Of a DNA stretch of 64,000 bases, positions 20,313 to 28,666 are shown piece after piece. The notes below the pieces were generated by a model, which did not search any database, was not told the DNA's origin, and was given only the letters and a program-made list of their open reading frames with translations. Every line of letters starts with the position of its first letter. The first letter of the stretch is position 1. Origin of the DNA: Saccharomyces mikatae IFO 1815 (Eukaryota; Ascomycota; Saccharomycetes; Saccharomycetales; Saccharomycetaceae); NCBI RefSeq assembly GCF_947241705.1, contig NC_079267.1:708501-772500 (forward strand). Direction: 5' to 3'. The position numbers and the translations under genes were made by a program.

Positions 20313-23300
20313 TCACGTTAAAAAACCATAGTCATCATTAATTGTCCAAAAGTCTTCTACTGGACCAGATGACATCACGTTATCCCAATTAGAATGTTTT
20401 TTCCTAATACCTGCTTTATTTACAGTAGGAATGACATTGTCAAAATGCACGTTGGCGGAAGAATTAGGTTCCACCTGTATCTTTGGTTTATTCTTTTCTG
20501 TATCTTGAAGATTGTACTGTACACCTTCTTGATTGGACATCATGAACAAATTTCTGTTGTACGAAGGGTCATTTTGTGTTCGTGGAAAATTATTACTGTT
20601 AACACTATTTTCAGAACACATTTCAGACGGTTGCTGTTCTTTATCCATGGGAAGAGATGATGGATCTTGACTCTGTGGAAACAATGTTTGCAGTAGGGAT
20701 TTGCTATTTAAAGCATCTAAAACGGAGTTATTGGTCCATGTTGAGATATTGTTGATCATATCGTGGGCCCCATTACTAAAAAGTATGTCACCAGAAGAGG
20801 AGCCATTTCGGGCTTGTTTGGCGTTCACAGAAATTGTATTATTGGCAATTGGCGCTGGTATTGAAGAAATAACATTGGAGCTATAATCTGTTCTTATTTG
20901 TGATGTGCTGAAATTTGATTCTCCGATGTGTCTTAACTGCTTATGTTCATTTGAAGAATTAGAAAATATTGTAGGTTGTAAATGGTTCCTGTTGCTCATA
21001 CTACTGTTTAATTGATTCGTGAAATTACTTTCAGAGAAATGTTGTGGTGATGCAATATGCTGCTGGGGTTGCTGTGGCATTAGTGATTGTGAAGCTTGCT
21101 GTTGTGGTAGCATACTAGAACTTTGAGGATATGGAGTTGTATTTTGAGTCATCGTTATTGGAATCGGGTCTGAATGAGAAGATGCGGTAGATATACTAGA
21201 AGATTTGGAGGGGCTCCGATTGGACATGGTATCAGGGTTTAGGGACGACAAATACGCTTGTAGATTGTGTTGAGCCAGTTGCTGTTGAAGAAAGGCTTGC
21301 TGTTGAAATACTTGCCAATCAAACTCTGTTTGGGTGGTTGGTTTCTTGACAATATATTGGTCTTGAATAGAGCTTTCAGTATCAGCTTCCATTGTCACGT
21401 TGCTGTGAGCATATTGGTTGTCGTTGCTATTAATACAGCGGTTATTATTACTACTATTATCATTATTGTTATTATTGTTTACATTCATTTTCAAGTTCTT
21501 TTCTTGTGAAGAAGGAAACGATAATGATGATGACGACGACGTCGATGAAGAGGATGATGATGACGATGATGATGTTATATAAGACATTGATGAATTGGGG
21601 AAGGGCGATCTATCATCCATTTTGGTCAATAAATGAGCTAAACTTTTCGGCACGGAAGTCTTTTCTAAAACACCTTGCTTCTTCTTGAATTTTTCTTGTT
21701 CAGCCAAATCCACTTGTGAATTCTCCACAAACCCAGCATGTTCCTCAGCTTGTCCCTTACCAAATATTCTGGCCACAGCAGGTGGCATACCACCGTTATG
21801 ATTGATCATTTTGTCGCTCGAGTTGGGTCGACTCGCTGCGGTTGCGGAAGTGGAATCATGGAGAGGATCTGTCGAAGTAATAGTTTTATTTGTGCCATTG
21901 ATGCTCTTTGCTTCAGTGGATTTGGTACCACTACTGGCCATGAAAATTAATTCAGAAGAATCCGGACCACATCTTTCGATTAAATTACCTACCGTAGCAT
22001 TCATCAGTTGGTCGAAAGTGTCTCTAAAAGTTCTTGCAAAATTTGATCTTTCTGTCATAACATATAAGCAAACAGAGCAAGCTCTCAAATCGTCCATTGT
22101 TGAGAATAGACTTGCACTTATTAAGGGTCTAGTATGCTTCGAAGCGTCGCCCAATTTTCTCCTCCTTTGATCATCAAAATTTCTAGCCAACCACATACAG
22201 TAAATCAAAGTTACACCAGCTACAAAAACTGTATGTACCGCTGGGGTAGAATGACCATTAAGAGTCTTTTGATGGAATATCTTGTATAGTTGACAAATCT
22301 GACCTGCGGCAGCTTGACATTCCCTGAACAGTCTGTCCTCTGGGGCGAAAAATTCCAAATACGGTTGGATCAACAATCGAACTGATCTATAGTAATAAAG
22401 TTTAAGAGTTTCGTTCTCAAAATTTTTCACATCAAGAGTAGAATAACTCTTCCTCCAAACTTCCAAATCTTCAAAAAAAATTCGTACTAGCGGTAATTGA
22501 TCAATGGATTGCTTTACCGATTTAGAGTCGTTTTTCAATAACTGCAAGGTCTCTACAAATTGTGATTCAATTCTTCGCAGTTTCAAAGATTGATTGATGA
22601 ATTGCACACCGTGGTCATTGGTTGATGGTGTTGATGTATGCACGCCTTTTGTATAAAAGGAGTCATTATTGAAAAGCGGTAGATTTATCTCTGATTCCTT
22701 GATGGTGTACGGCTTCCCCACGGCAACACAGATCATTCTTTCTAGAAGGTATACGCACCAAAACAGTCGCAGTTTCTTATTTGCAAATGGATCGTTGGGA
22801 TACCATTGGTTCAAGTGAAGTTTCTTCTTGGATATGCCCATGACATCTTTGATGATGTCGTACAGTATCAGAGAATCTCTATCTGTCCTAATGATGTAGA
22901 GAACCAGCAAAGTCAAGAGTTCTATTTGCTGAACGTAATTCAGATGCAAACCACACTTAGTGATGTGGCGAATAGCAGTAGAGAAATATCGGTGGGGTGG
23001 AAAACCCTTGTACTTACCCGTAGTCATCAGCAAGTAGGCGCTAATGCTGAAGACGAGCCACATTCTACCAGAGAGGAAATGGAATTCTATTTCAGAGTAG
23101 GAATGGGAATTCGACGGTATCGCTGTGGAAGATGTGGAGGGTGAAGATGGCGGGATGAGAATCTTATTGTGGAGGTAGTGATCATAAAAAGTATAGATTT
23201 CCTGTTCGTCCAAAATTGGATATTTAAATTGTAATCTGGTGAAGAAAGTGTCCAAAAAGGAACGGGACAGTTTTTCATTTAGTTCAAAAATGGGGTCATA

Positions 23301-24179
23301 CATCAAAAACTCCTTCTTCAAATTATATTTGGCGAAGATGCATTTAGTGAAATCTAAAGACTCCAAAGGGTCATTCAAAAGGCTTGCCGATTGGCAGATG
23401 GCATGATTGTTGTTTATGTTGTTTGTATTGGCCGCTGTGTCTTTCGTCGCCGAATTCACGTTGCTCCCGTTGCTCTTTGTGTTCTCCATTGACTTATTCG
23501 AAGGAGAGGGCAGCGGCAGTATAACCATATTATTATTTGGTCTGGAGTAATCGGAAGCATTGTTACCGAACAACTGAGATATCTTCTTGTATTGCGATAA
23601 TTCGTAGTTATACTGATTGCATCCCACTGGCAAATCCAATAGAGTTTCCAAACGTTTTACTTTTCTCTCTAAAAAACTAGTATACTGATCTTTATCTTGC
23701 CCCATGAACTTCGTGTTGGGAGTCCTCGTAGCGGATTTGAGAGGGTTTTTGAATTCATTTGCGTCGGCAGCATCAACAGTGTTATCGCTAGCGGAAATGG
23801 GTTTTATTATGGTCATGTCATTAAGAGATGTGGCAGCGCCAGCGCCAGCGCCAATACTGCTGTCTTGCAGCTCATGTTTGATAATAGGATAGGGTGAATG
23901 GGATACAGTGCCAGCTGTAGGGGTGTTGCTATTGTTGTTATTATTTGCAATTGAAGAATACTTGGAAGGCTGCACGCACTTAATGCCTGCTTTCAGGCAA
24001 GCGGTACAGCTAGGTAGTTTATGGTCGCAACGTTGCTTTCTTCTTCTGCAAAGAAGACAAGACCTGGAACGGCCCTTCTTGTCCTGCAGTAAGACGTCCG
24101 TTCTGTTACCAGCCAGCTCCAGTTCCCTTTTCAGCTGCTTTATCTTCTCCTGGCTAACGTTTTTCCTTGGACGGCCCAT
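20313..24179 (-). CDS. Zn(II)2Cys6 transcription factor, YLR278C orthologue
   Basis: A 1288-residue nuclear regulator of unknown targets. The zinc cluster has C41, C44, C51, C58, C61 and C68, after an N-terminal GRPRK that resembles an AT-hook. A short coiled segment (DQYTSFLERKVKRLETLLDL) follows at about 165-185. The fungal-specific TF middle region spans about 290-650. The rest is low complexity: a run of serines encoded near 21530-21580, a run of asparagines (21450-21480) and Gln-rich tracts (FQQQAFLQQQLAQHN). S. cerevisiae YLR278C is about 1341 residues as I remember, and the gap probably reflects these runs. The S. cerevisiae protein is noted for a prion-like segment. The stop is 20313-20315 and the start 24179. 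Confidence 0.92.
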   Translation of the reverse strand: MGRPRKNVSQEKIKQLKRELELAGNRTDVLLQDKKGRSRSCLLCRRRKQRCDHKLPSCTACLKAGIKCVQPSKYSSIANNNNNSNTPTAGTVSHSPYPIIKHELQDSSIGAGAGAATSLNDMTIIKPISASDNTVDAADANEFKNPLKSATRTPNTKFMGQDKDQYTSFLERKVKRLETLLDLPVGCNQYNYELSQYKKISQLFGNNASDYSRPNNNMVILPLPSPSNKSMENTKSNGSNVNSATKDTAANTNNINNNHAICQSASLLNDPLESLDFTKCIFAKYNLKKEFLMYDPIFELNEKLSRSFLDTFFTRLQFKYPILDEQEIYTFYDHYLHNKILIPPSSPSTSSTAIPSNSHSYSEIEFHFLSGRMWLVFSISAYLLMTTGKYKGFPPHRYFSTAIRHITKCGLHLNYVQQIELLTLLVLYIIRTDRDSLILYDIIKDVMGISKKKLHLNQWYPNDPFANKKLRLFWCVYLLERMICVAVGKPYTIKESEINLPLFNNDSFYTKGVHTSTPSTNDHGVQFINQSLKLRRIESQFVETLQLLKNDSKSVKQSIDQLPLVRIFFEDLEVWRKSYSTLDVKNFENETLKLYYYRSVRLLIQPYLEFFAPEDRLFRECQAAAGQICQLYKIFHQKTLNGHSTPAVHTVFVAGVTLIYCMWLARNFDDQRRRKLGDASKHTRPLISASLFSTMDDLRACSVCLYVMTERSNFARTFRDTFDQLMNATVGNLIERCGPDSSELIFMASSGTKSTEAKSINGTNKTITSTDPLHDSTSATAASRPNSSDKMINHNGGMPPAVARIFGKGQAEEHAGFVENSQVDLAEQEKFKKKQGVLEKTSVPKSLAHLLTKMDDRSPFPNSSMSYITSSSSSSSSSSTSSSSSLSFPSSQEKNLKMNVNNNNNNDNSSNNNRCINSNDNQYAHSNVTMEADTESSIQDQYIVKKPTTQTEFDWQVFQQQAFLQQQLAQHNLQAYLSSLNPDTMSNRSPSKSSSISTASSHSDPIPITMTQNTTPYPQSSSMLPQQQASQSLMPQQPQQHIASPQHFSESNFTNQLNSSMSNRNHLQPTIFSNSSNEHKQLRHIGESNFSTSQIRTDYSSNVISSIPAPIANNTISVNAKQARNGSSSGDILFSNGAHDMINNISTWTNNSVLDALNSKSLLQTLFPQSQDPSSLPMDKEQQPSEMCSENSVNSNNFPRTQNDPSYNRNLFMMSNQEGVQYNLQDTEKNKPKIQVEPNSSANVHFDNVIPTVNKAGIRKKHSNWDNVMSSGPVEDFWTINDDYGFLT

Positions 24180-24639
24180 TATTAAATATGTGTCTTACTA
24201 GTAGCTAGTCCGGAGATAATCAGTACCTGAGATACACTGATCTTTATCTAAGAGGGGAAGATGGTGGGGAGTAAGTTATACTACTGTTACGTGTAAAAAA
24301 AAAAAAAAAAAAAATAATGGAACGACCGATCTAAAGAAGCATATATAATGACTAAAAAAAGCAAAATGACCAGGAAACCGAACAAGATACACTAAAGAAA
24401 TGCCCAAAGAAGAAGAAAAAAAGTAAGTTAGCTGGCAAAGGTTAAAATATAAGCACCACACGATGCGATTCTGGTGTCAACGTGCAGTGTGCAGGAGCAG
24501 GAACTATTCTATGTATTGTTGTTCCAGGGTTTTGTCTTGGCCGACGATTCCCGTAGGTGAAAATTTTAGGCTAGTTACACTTTCTTTCACATTCCTTTTT
24601 TCTTTTTTTTTTTCTCCTCTATTTCCTTTTCACCTGCGG
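24180..24639. other. YLR278C promoter
   Basis: 460 bases upstream of YLR278C and downstream of RSO55. A 20-base poly(A) tract lies at 24295-24314 and a T-rich stretch near 24596-24615. An AGGGG stress-type pentamer is at 24252-24256. Short frames here (24276-24461, 24463-24783) look fortuitous. Confidence 0.5.
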
Positions 24640-25107
24640 TTACCGGCGGAACAACTTGCGCAGCATTTCTCTGTCTTGGGCCTCGCGTTCCTCTTTTTCG
24701 GCTCGAGCAGCCTCTTCACGCTGCTCGTACTTGGCGAGACTGCGTCGGCGCTGCGAGCGTTTCTGTTGCCGGTGCCACTGTAGAAGCGCTTCCTCTCTGG
24801 AAGGAATCGTGTTACACGAAGCTGCAAGTTCGCGCGCAAGCTTGAGCCGGGCAAGTTTCCGGTTCTGCTCACGTGACCGTGTCTCTTGACACTCGACAAC
24901 AATCCCCGTAGGCTCATGTCGTAGTTGAACCTTGGAGTTGCACTTGTTAATCTTTTGACCACCGGGGCCTCTACCGCCGTGAAGGAACTTTTCTGTGCAT
25001 TGTGCTTCCATTTCTGGTGTGAATTGTGGGCGGGGTGGTAGTTGATTCTTCTTTATCAGCGGCACTGCGGTGGTACTGATGGCTCTTTTGCTCGCTGCTT
25101 TCATCAT
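24640..25107 (-). CDS. RSO55: Rso55, mitochondrial GGQ release-factor-like protein
   Basis: A short 155-residue member of the RF-1 peptidyl-hydrolase domain family, like human ICT1 and C12orf65. The start MMKAASKRAISTTAVPLIKK looks like a mitochondrial targeting peptide. GGQ is at residues 49-51 inside GRGPGGQKINK, the catalytic loop that reaches the peptidyl-transferase centre. The C-terminal third is highly charged and basic (KRSQRRRSLAKYEQREEAARAEK split by acids), the tail that ICT1-type factors use to enter stalled ribosomes. It corresponds to YLR281C. Local base composition is GC-rich compared with its neighbours, as it also is on the opposite strand. Confidence 0.9.
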   Translation of the reverse strand: MMKAASKRAISTTAVPLIKKNQLPPRPQFTPEMEAQCTEKFLHGGRGPGGQKINKCNSKVQLRHEPTGIVVECQETRSREQNRKLARLKLARELAASCNTIPSREEALLQWHRQQKRSQRRRSLAKYEQREEAARAEKEEREAQDREMLRKLFRR

Positions 25108-25365
25108 CGTTTACTATCTTTGGTCTCTTCTGCGCTCTCCGCAAGCTCTTGCAGTGGACCGCCAATTCACACATTGGTATGTATACATATATATGTATAT
25201 TAATTAGATCGTATGAACAATGTATAGCGCGCCGTGGTAGTCTGGGGAAAAACGAACAGTCATATATGTTGTACTGTAGAGTAGATGCGTCTATAATGGC
25301 CGGAAGGGTAAATAAAATGGAAGGGGTTTATGCGTACGTGTAAGGCCTGATTATCAGATAAACTA

Positions 25366-26331
25366 ATGATACGGTTGGTAAATGTACTTCCCTTTCGATG
25401 CTTTAGTACAAAGATACGCCAACGAAGCTTACCGCTGTGTTTGCGGCACTTTAATTCGCATTCAGGGCTAGGGCCACTTTTGCAGAAGTCAATGTCTTTG
25501 AAAAACATCCAGTTATCAGATCTGTCTTTACCATTATCCAAGAACAAGGAGAAGCAGGAGAAGCAGGAGAAGCAGGAAAAACAGGAAAAACAGGAAAAGG
25601 AAAGTGATGGAAAACATCCAATTGGGTTACTAGACAAATTTTCTGAGGACTTCATTACTCAGGGCAATGGGTTAAAACCTACTACCTCACAGAATCAGTT
25701 GGACACTATAAAGTTTTATAGAATGCTTCGCGAAAGAGGTAGCTTCTCGGACGAACAGTGTAAAATTATCATCTCCTTATTGCTGCAGCTACTAAACGAT
25801 GAATTTTACTCCTGCTATAATGATTTGTTTCTAAGAGATATGGAATTGAATAAACAGTCTCATCTGTTTAGCTCACTAGAGACTGAATTGAAATTTGCTA
25901 TCCAAAACTCTAGGGACACGCAACTAAACGAGCATCATCTGCAATTATTAAAACTCAAGAGAGAACTCAACTCTATACACGATGAACTGAACGAAATTAT
26001 AATAGATTCCTTGCAAAAAGATGCTAAATTAGAATTCAACAATCAAAAATTGGAAAACACCCTGTTGTATAGACAGATTAACTTGAAATTGAATGACTGC
26101 TCCAACAAAATTCAAACCAAGATACTGGGTGATATCAGGTCGCATATCGAGAATTTAAGGTGGCAAACAACAAGAAGCGGTCTTTTGATAATATTGGTCC
26201 TTGTTTGTTCAATCATGATCGGTGTAAGTGCATCTAAGAAGGAGAATGTAGGAACAGAGGAGCATACGGAATCTGTAACATTACCTCAAGAACAATCCAT
26301 TGACTCTACACTTTCTGAAGAAGAACCTTAA
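25366..26331 (+). CDS. PUT6: Mitochondrial inner-membrane protein, MCUR1/DUF1640 family (YLR283W)
   Basis: A 321-residue protein matching YLR283W, a yeast homologue of human MCUR1 reported to support mitochondrial proline use together with Put7/Fmp32. The first 35 residues are Arg-rich and lack acids, as in a targeting signal. The core (about 100-270) is coiled coil with the family pattern KFYRMLRERGSFSDEQCKII, and a membrane span follows at about 273-292 (GLLIILVLVCSIMIGVSA). A 9-bp tandem repeat (25549-25593, five units) encodes EKQ five times near residues 62-76. S. cerevisiae has a slightly shorter protein (314 as I remember), so the repeat may vary between species. It runs convergently to ECI1 with 71 bases between. 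Confidence 0.85.
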   Translation: MIRLVNVLPFRCFSTKIRQRSLPLCLRHFNSHSGLGPLLQKSMSLKNIQLSDLSLPLSKNKEKQEKQEKQEKQEKQEKESDGKHPIGLLDKFSEDFITQGNGLKPTTSQNQLDTIKFYRMLRERGSFSDEQCKIIISLLLQLLNDEFYSCYNDLFLRDMELNKQSHLFSSLETELKFAIQNSRDTQLNEHHLQLLKLKRELNSIHDELNEIIIDSLQKDAKLEFNNQKLENTLLYRQINLKLNDCSNKIQTKILGDIRSHIENLRWQTTRSGLLIILVLVCSIMIGVSASKKENVGTEEHTESVTLPQEQSIDSTLSEEEP

Positions 26332-26402
26332 ATAAAATAATTAGCATGCGCATTTTTTGTACATAAGTATATATGTTTTTCGTTTCGCAGAAGGAGCTGC
26401 CG

Positions 26403-27245
26403 TTACAACCGATGTTTCCTTTCTTTCGAGCTCAGTTGACCAAACCTCCTCAAGGGTTCTCCGTCCACCCAATACTGGAGAGAACCATTAACTTCCAGGG
26501 AGTTGATCTTATTGAATGAATCAATGTGGTTTGCTTTTAGTAATTTTTTCATCCCCAAACAACTGGGCAGGTACAATCCCTCTACTTTCTCCCTCAGCTC
26601 TTTCAAAACTTCTTCATTGAACGCTTCAGCGTCTGAAGATGGCATCCTGAAATTCTTGCTTATAAATCCATTCTGGCACATTATATCGTATTTGAATGGC
26701 TTGTTGAATACGAGACGTTCGTACGTTGCGTTTGGACCAAATTTCAATGGTAACGAAACCGACGTGCCACCTTCAGTGATCAGTCCTAAATTGGCAAAGG
26801 GGTACAGCAAATATACCTTGTCATTTATACTATACACAATGTCACATAATGCTACCAATGCTGCACTCAGCCCTATTGCAGGCCCGTTGAGACAACAAAC
26901 CAAGACTTTGGAATGCTTAATGAAGGCATCGGTGACATATACATTTCTAGCAACAAAATTGGACAGCCATTTGCTCGTTTCTGACGCATATTTAACGCCA
27001 TCATCCATCTGAGCCCTTGCAATACCTTTGAAATCAGCGCCACTGGAAAAAAACCTACCGGTGCTTTGCAGAATTGTAAAATACACATCACTATTCTTGT
27101 CTGCTAGCTCCAATAACTCCCCTAGATATATATAATCTTCGCCTTCTAAAGCATTCAAATTATCGGGCTTCACCAAACGGATGATGAAGAAGGGCCCTTC
27201 AATATGATAACTAATTTTCTCATTTTGTCTAATTTCTCTCAACAT
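26403..27245 (-). CDS. ECI1: Eci1, peroxisomal delta3,delta2-enoyl-CoA isomerase
   Basis: Moves the double bond of unsaturated enoyl-CoA so that oleate can be fully beta-oxidised in peroxisomes. It has 280 residues, the S. cerevisiae length. The crotonase fold shows FFSSGADFKGI (oxyanion loop, about 66-76) and NGPAIGLSAALVALCDIVY (about 120-138), with YLLYPFANLGLITEGG carrying the catalytic Glu region. The C-terminal tripeptide HRL is a PTS1 signal. Dci1 is a close paralogue elsewhere; position favours ECI1. An oleate response element lies about 156 bases upstream. Confidence 0.96.
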   Translation of the reverse strand: MLREIRQNEKISYHIEGPFFIIRLVKPDNLNALEGEDYIYLGELLELADKNSDVYFTILQSTGRFFSSGADFKGIARAQMDDGVKYASETSKWLSNFVARNVYVTDAFIKHSKVLVCCLNGPAIGLSAALVALCDIVYSINDKVYLLYPFANLGLITEGGTSVSLPLKFGPNATYERLVFNKPFKYDIMCQNGFISKNFRMPSSDAEAFNEEVLKELREKVEGLYLPSCLGMKKLLKANHIDSFNKINSLEVNGSLQYWVDGEPLRRFGQLSSKERKHRL

Positions 27246-27400
27246 TCTCCTTCAACTGCTTTCACTGTCTTGACAACCGTTCTTATACACGTTCTCACTT
27301 TTTTATCCACATGTTTGTCTTTCTGTTCTTATACATCAATGAACACTCTTATAAAGTACCCTTTTTGGGGTAAAAGGAAAAAGTGTCTGCTACAGCCTTT

Positions 27401-27423
27401 CGGATCATGATGCCTTATGCCCG
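27401..27423 (-). promoter_or_regulatory. Oleate response element before ECI1
   Basis: On the minus strand it reads CGG GCATAA, eleven further bases, then CCG, an exact match to CGGN3TNA(N9-12)CCG, the Oaf1/Pip2 site. It ends about 156 bases upstream of the ECI1 ATG. ECI1 is oleate-induced in S. cerevisiae, so the match makes sense. It lies about 150 bases from NNT1 on the other side as well. Confidence 0.8.
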
Positions 27424-27571
27424 CCGTTAATCTCTGATGCTCTCTTCATGCCGCACTTACTTTTTTTCTTTTTCAAAATGACGAAAAGTTGAAATATGAA
27501 GTCTGATGAAAGAACTGCTACAAATAGAATTATTCTGCGAAAGTATCGTAACAGATAACACGTGTGAATAC

Positions 27572-28360
27572 ATGTCAGACTTAGAATCATTAGGAGAGGC
27601 TGCAGGTTTGTTTGAGGAACCCGAAGGTTTTCTTCCTCCTCCTCCAAAGCCACATTTTGCCGAATATGAAAGGTCACATATTACCAAAGAGTCCAAATCG
27701 AATGTCAAAGACATAAAACTTCGTCTCGTTGGGACGTCCCCACTTTGGGGTCATCTCTTGTGGAATGCAGGAATTTATACAGCAAATCATTTGGATTCTC
27801 ATCCAGAATTAATAAAGGGAAAAGCTGTTTTGGAATTAGGTGCAGCAGCAGCTTTGCCCTCTGTCATTTGTGCTTTGAATGGCGCTCAAATGGTTGTTTC
27901 AACTGATTATCCAGATCCTGATTTAATGGAAAACATCGAGTATAATATTAAATCCAACGTTCCTGAAGAATTTGGTAATGTCAGTACAGAGAATTATATT
28001 TGGGGTAATGATTATTCTCCGTTGTTAGCTCATATCGAAAAAGTAAAGAGTAACATAGGAAAGTTCGATTTGATCATCTTAAGTGATTTGGTCTTTAATC
28101 ATACAGAGCATCATAAGTTACTCCAAACGACGAAGGATTTATTGGCTGAGAACGGTAAGGCATTAGTTGTGTTTTCACCACATAGGCCAAAATTGTTGAA
28201 AAAGGATTTAGAATTTTTCCAGTTAGCTAACGATGAGTTCCATTTGGTTCCTCAGTTAATCGAAATGGTTAATTGGAAACCGATGTTTGATGAAGATGAA
28301 GAAACAATCGAAATCAGATCTCGTGTTTATGCATATTATCTGACACATGATAATCAGTAA
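27572..28360 (+). CDS. NNT1: Nnt1/Efm7, eEF1A N-terminal and lysine methyltransferase
   Basis: A cytoplasmic seven-beta-strand methyltransferase that trimethylates the N-terminal glycine and dimethylates the next lysine of eEF1A. From the ATG at 27572 ([20 protein letters not shown]) the product is 262 residues; S. cerevisiae has 261. SAM-binding motif I is [17 protein letters not shown] at about 87-103, followed by STDYPD (motif II); [19 protein letters not shown] is the family's post-II block. An in-frame ATG at 27506 would add 22 residues, and a separate short upstream frame starts at 27496. I prefer the shorter form because it matches the known protein. Confidence 0.93.
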   Translation: MSDLESLGEAAGLFEEPEGFLPPPPKPHFAEYERSHITKESKSNVKDIKLRLVGTSPLWGHLLWNAGIYTANHLDSHPELIKGKAVLELGAAAALPSVICALNGAQMVVSTDYPDPDLMENIEYNIKSNVPEEFGNVSTENYIWGNDYSPLLAHIEKVKSNIGKFDLIILSDLVFNHTEHHKLLQTTKDLLAENGKALVVFSPHRPKLLKKDLEFFQLANDEFHLVPQLIEMVNWKPMFDEDEETIEIRSRVYAYYLTHDNQ

Positions 28361-28666
28361 GTGGGCAAAACTCGCCTTCTTAACCGGTGTCTTTTCTATT
28401 TGAAACGAGTGTCCCTTGATATATGTAACATTTGAATAAAACAATTCATCATGGAGTACAATTTCCTCATAGCATACATAGAATAGAAAAAATTTAAGTA
28501 TTTCGTGATAGATAAAAATGTAGTTGATTATAAAAATTGAAGAACACAAAGTTTTACACCTGCCTCTGTGCAGGACACTTTGACGAAATAGAAGAGAAGT
28601 GAAGAATGAGGTGGGGAAATAAAAATAATAACAGAAAAAAAATGTTTGATTCTTATCTCTAAAAGT
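28361..28666. other. NNT1-CTS1 convergent spacer
   Basis: 306 bases between two stop codons, serving as 3' ends for both genes. AT-rich, with an A tract near 28636-28641. No gene is seen. Confidence 0.45.

Noticed and set aside
24463-24889. Plus-strand frames opposite RSO55
   Set aside because: They mirror the GC-rich RSO55 gene; only the minus frame has a GGQ domain.
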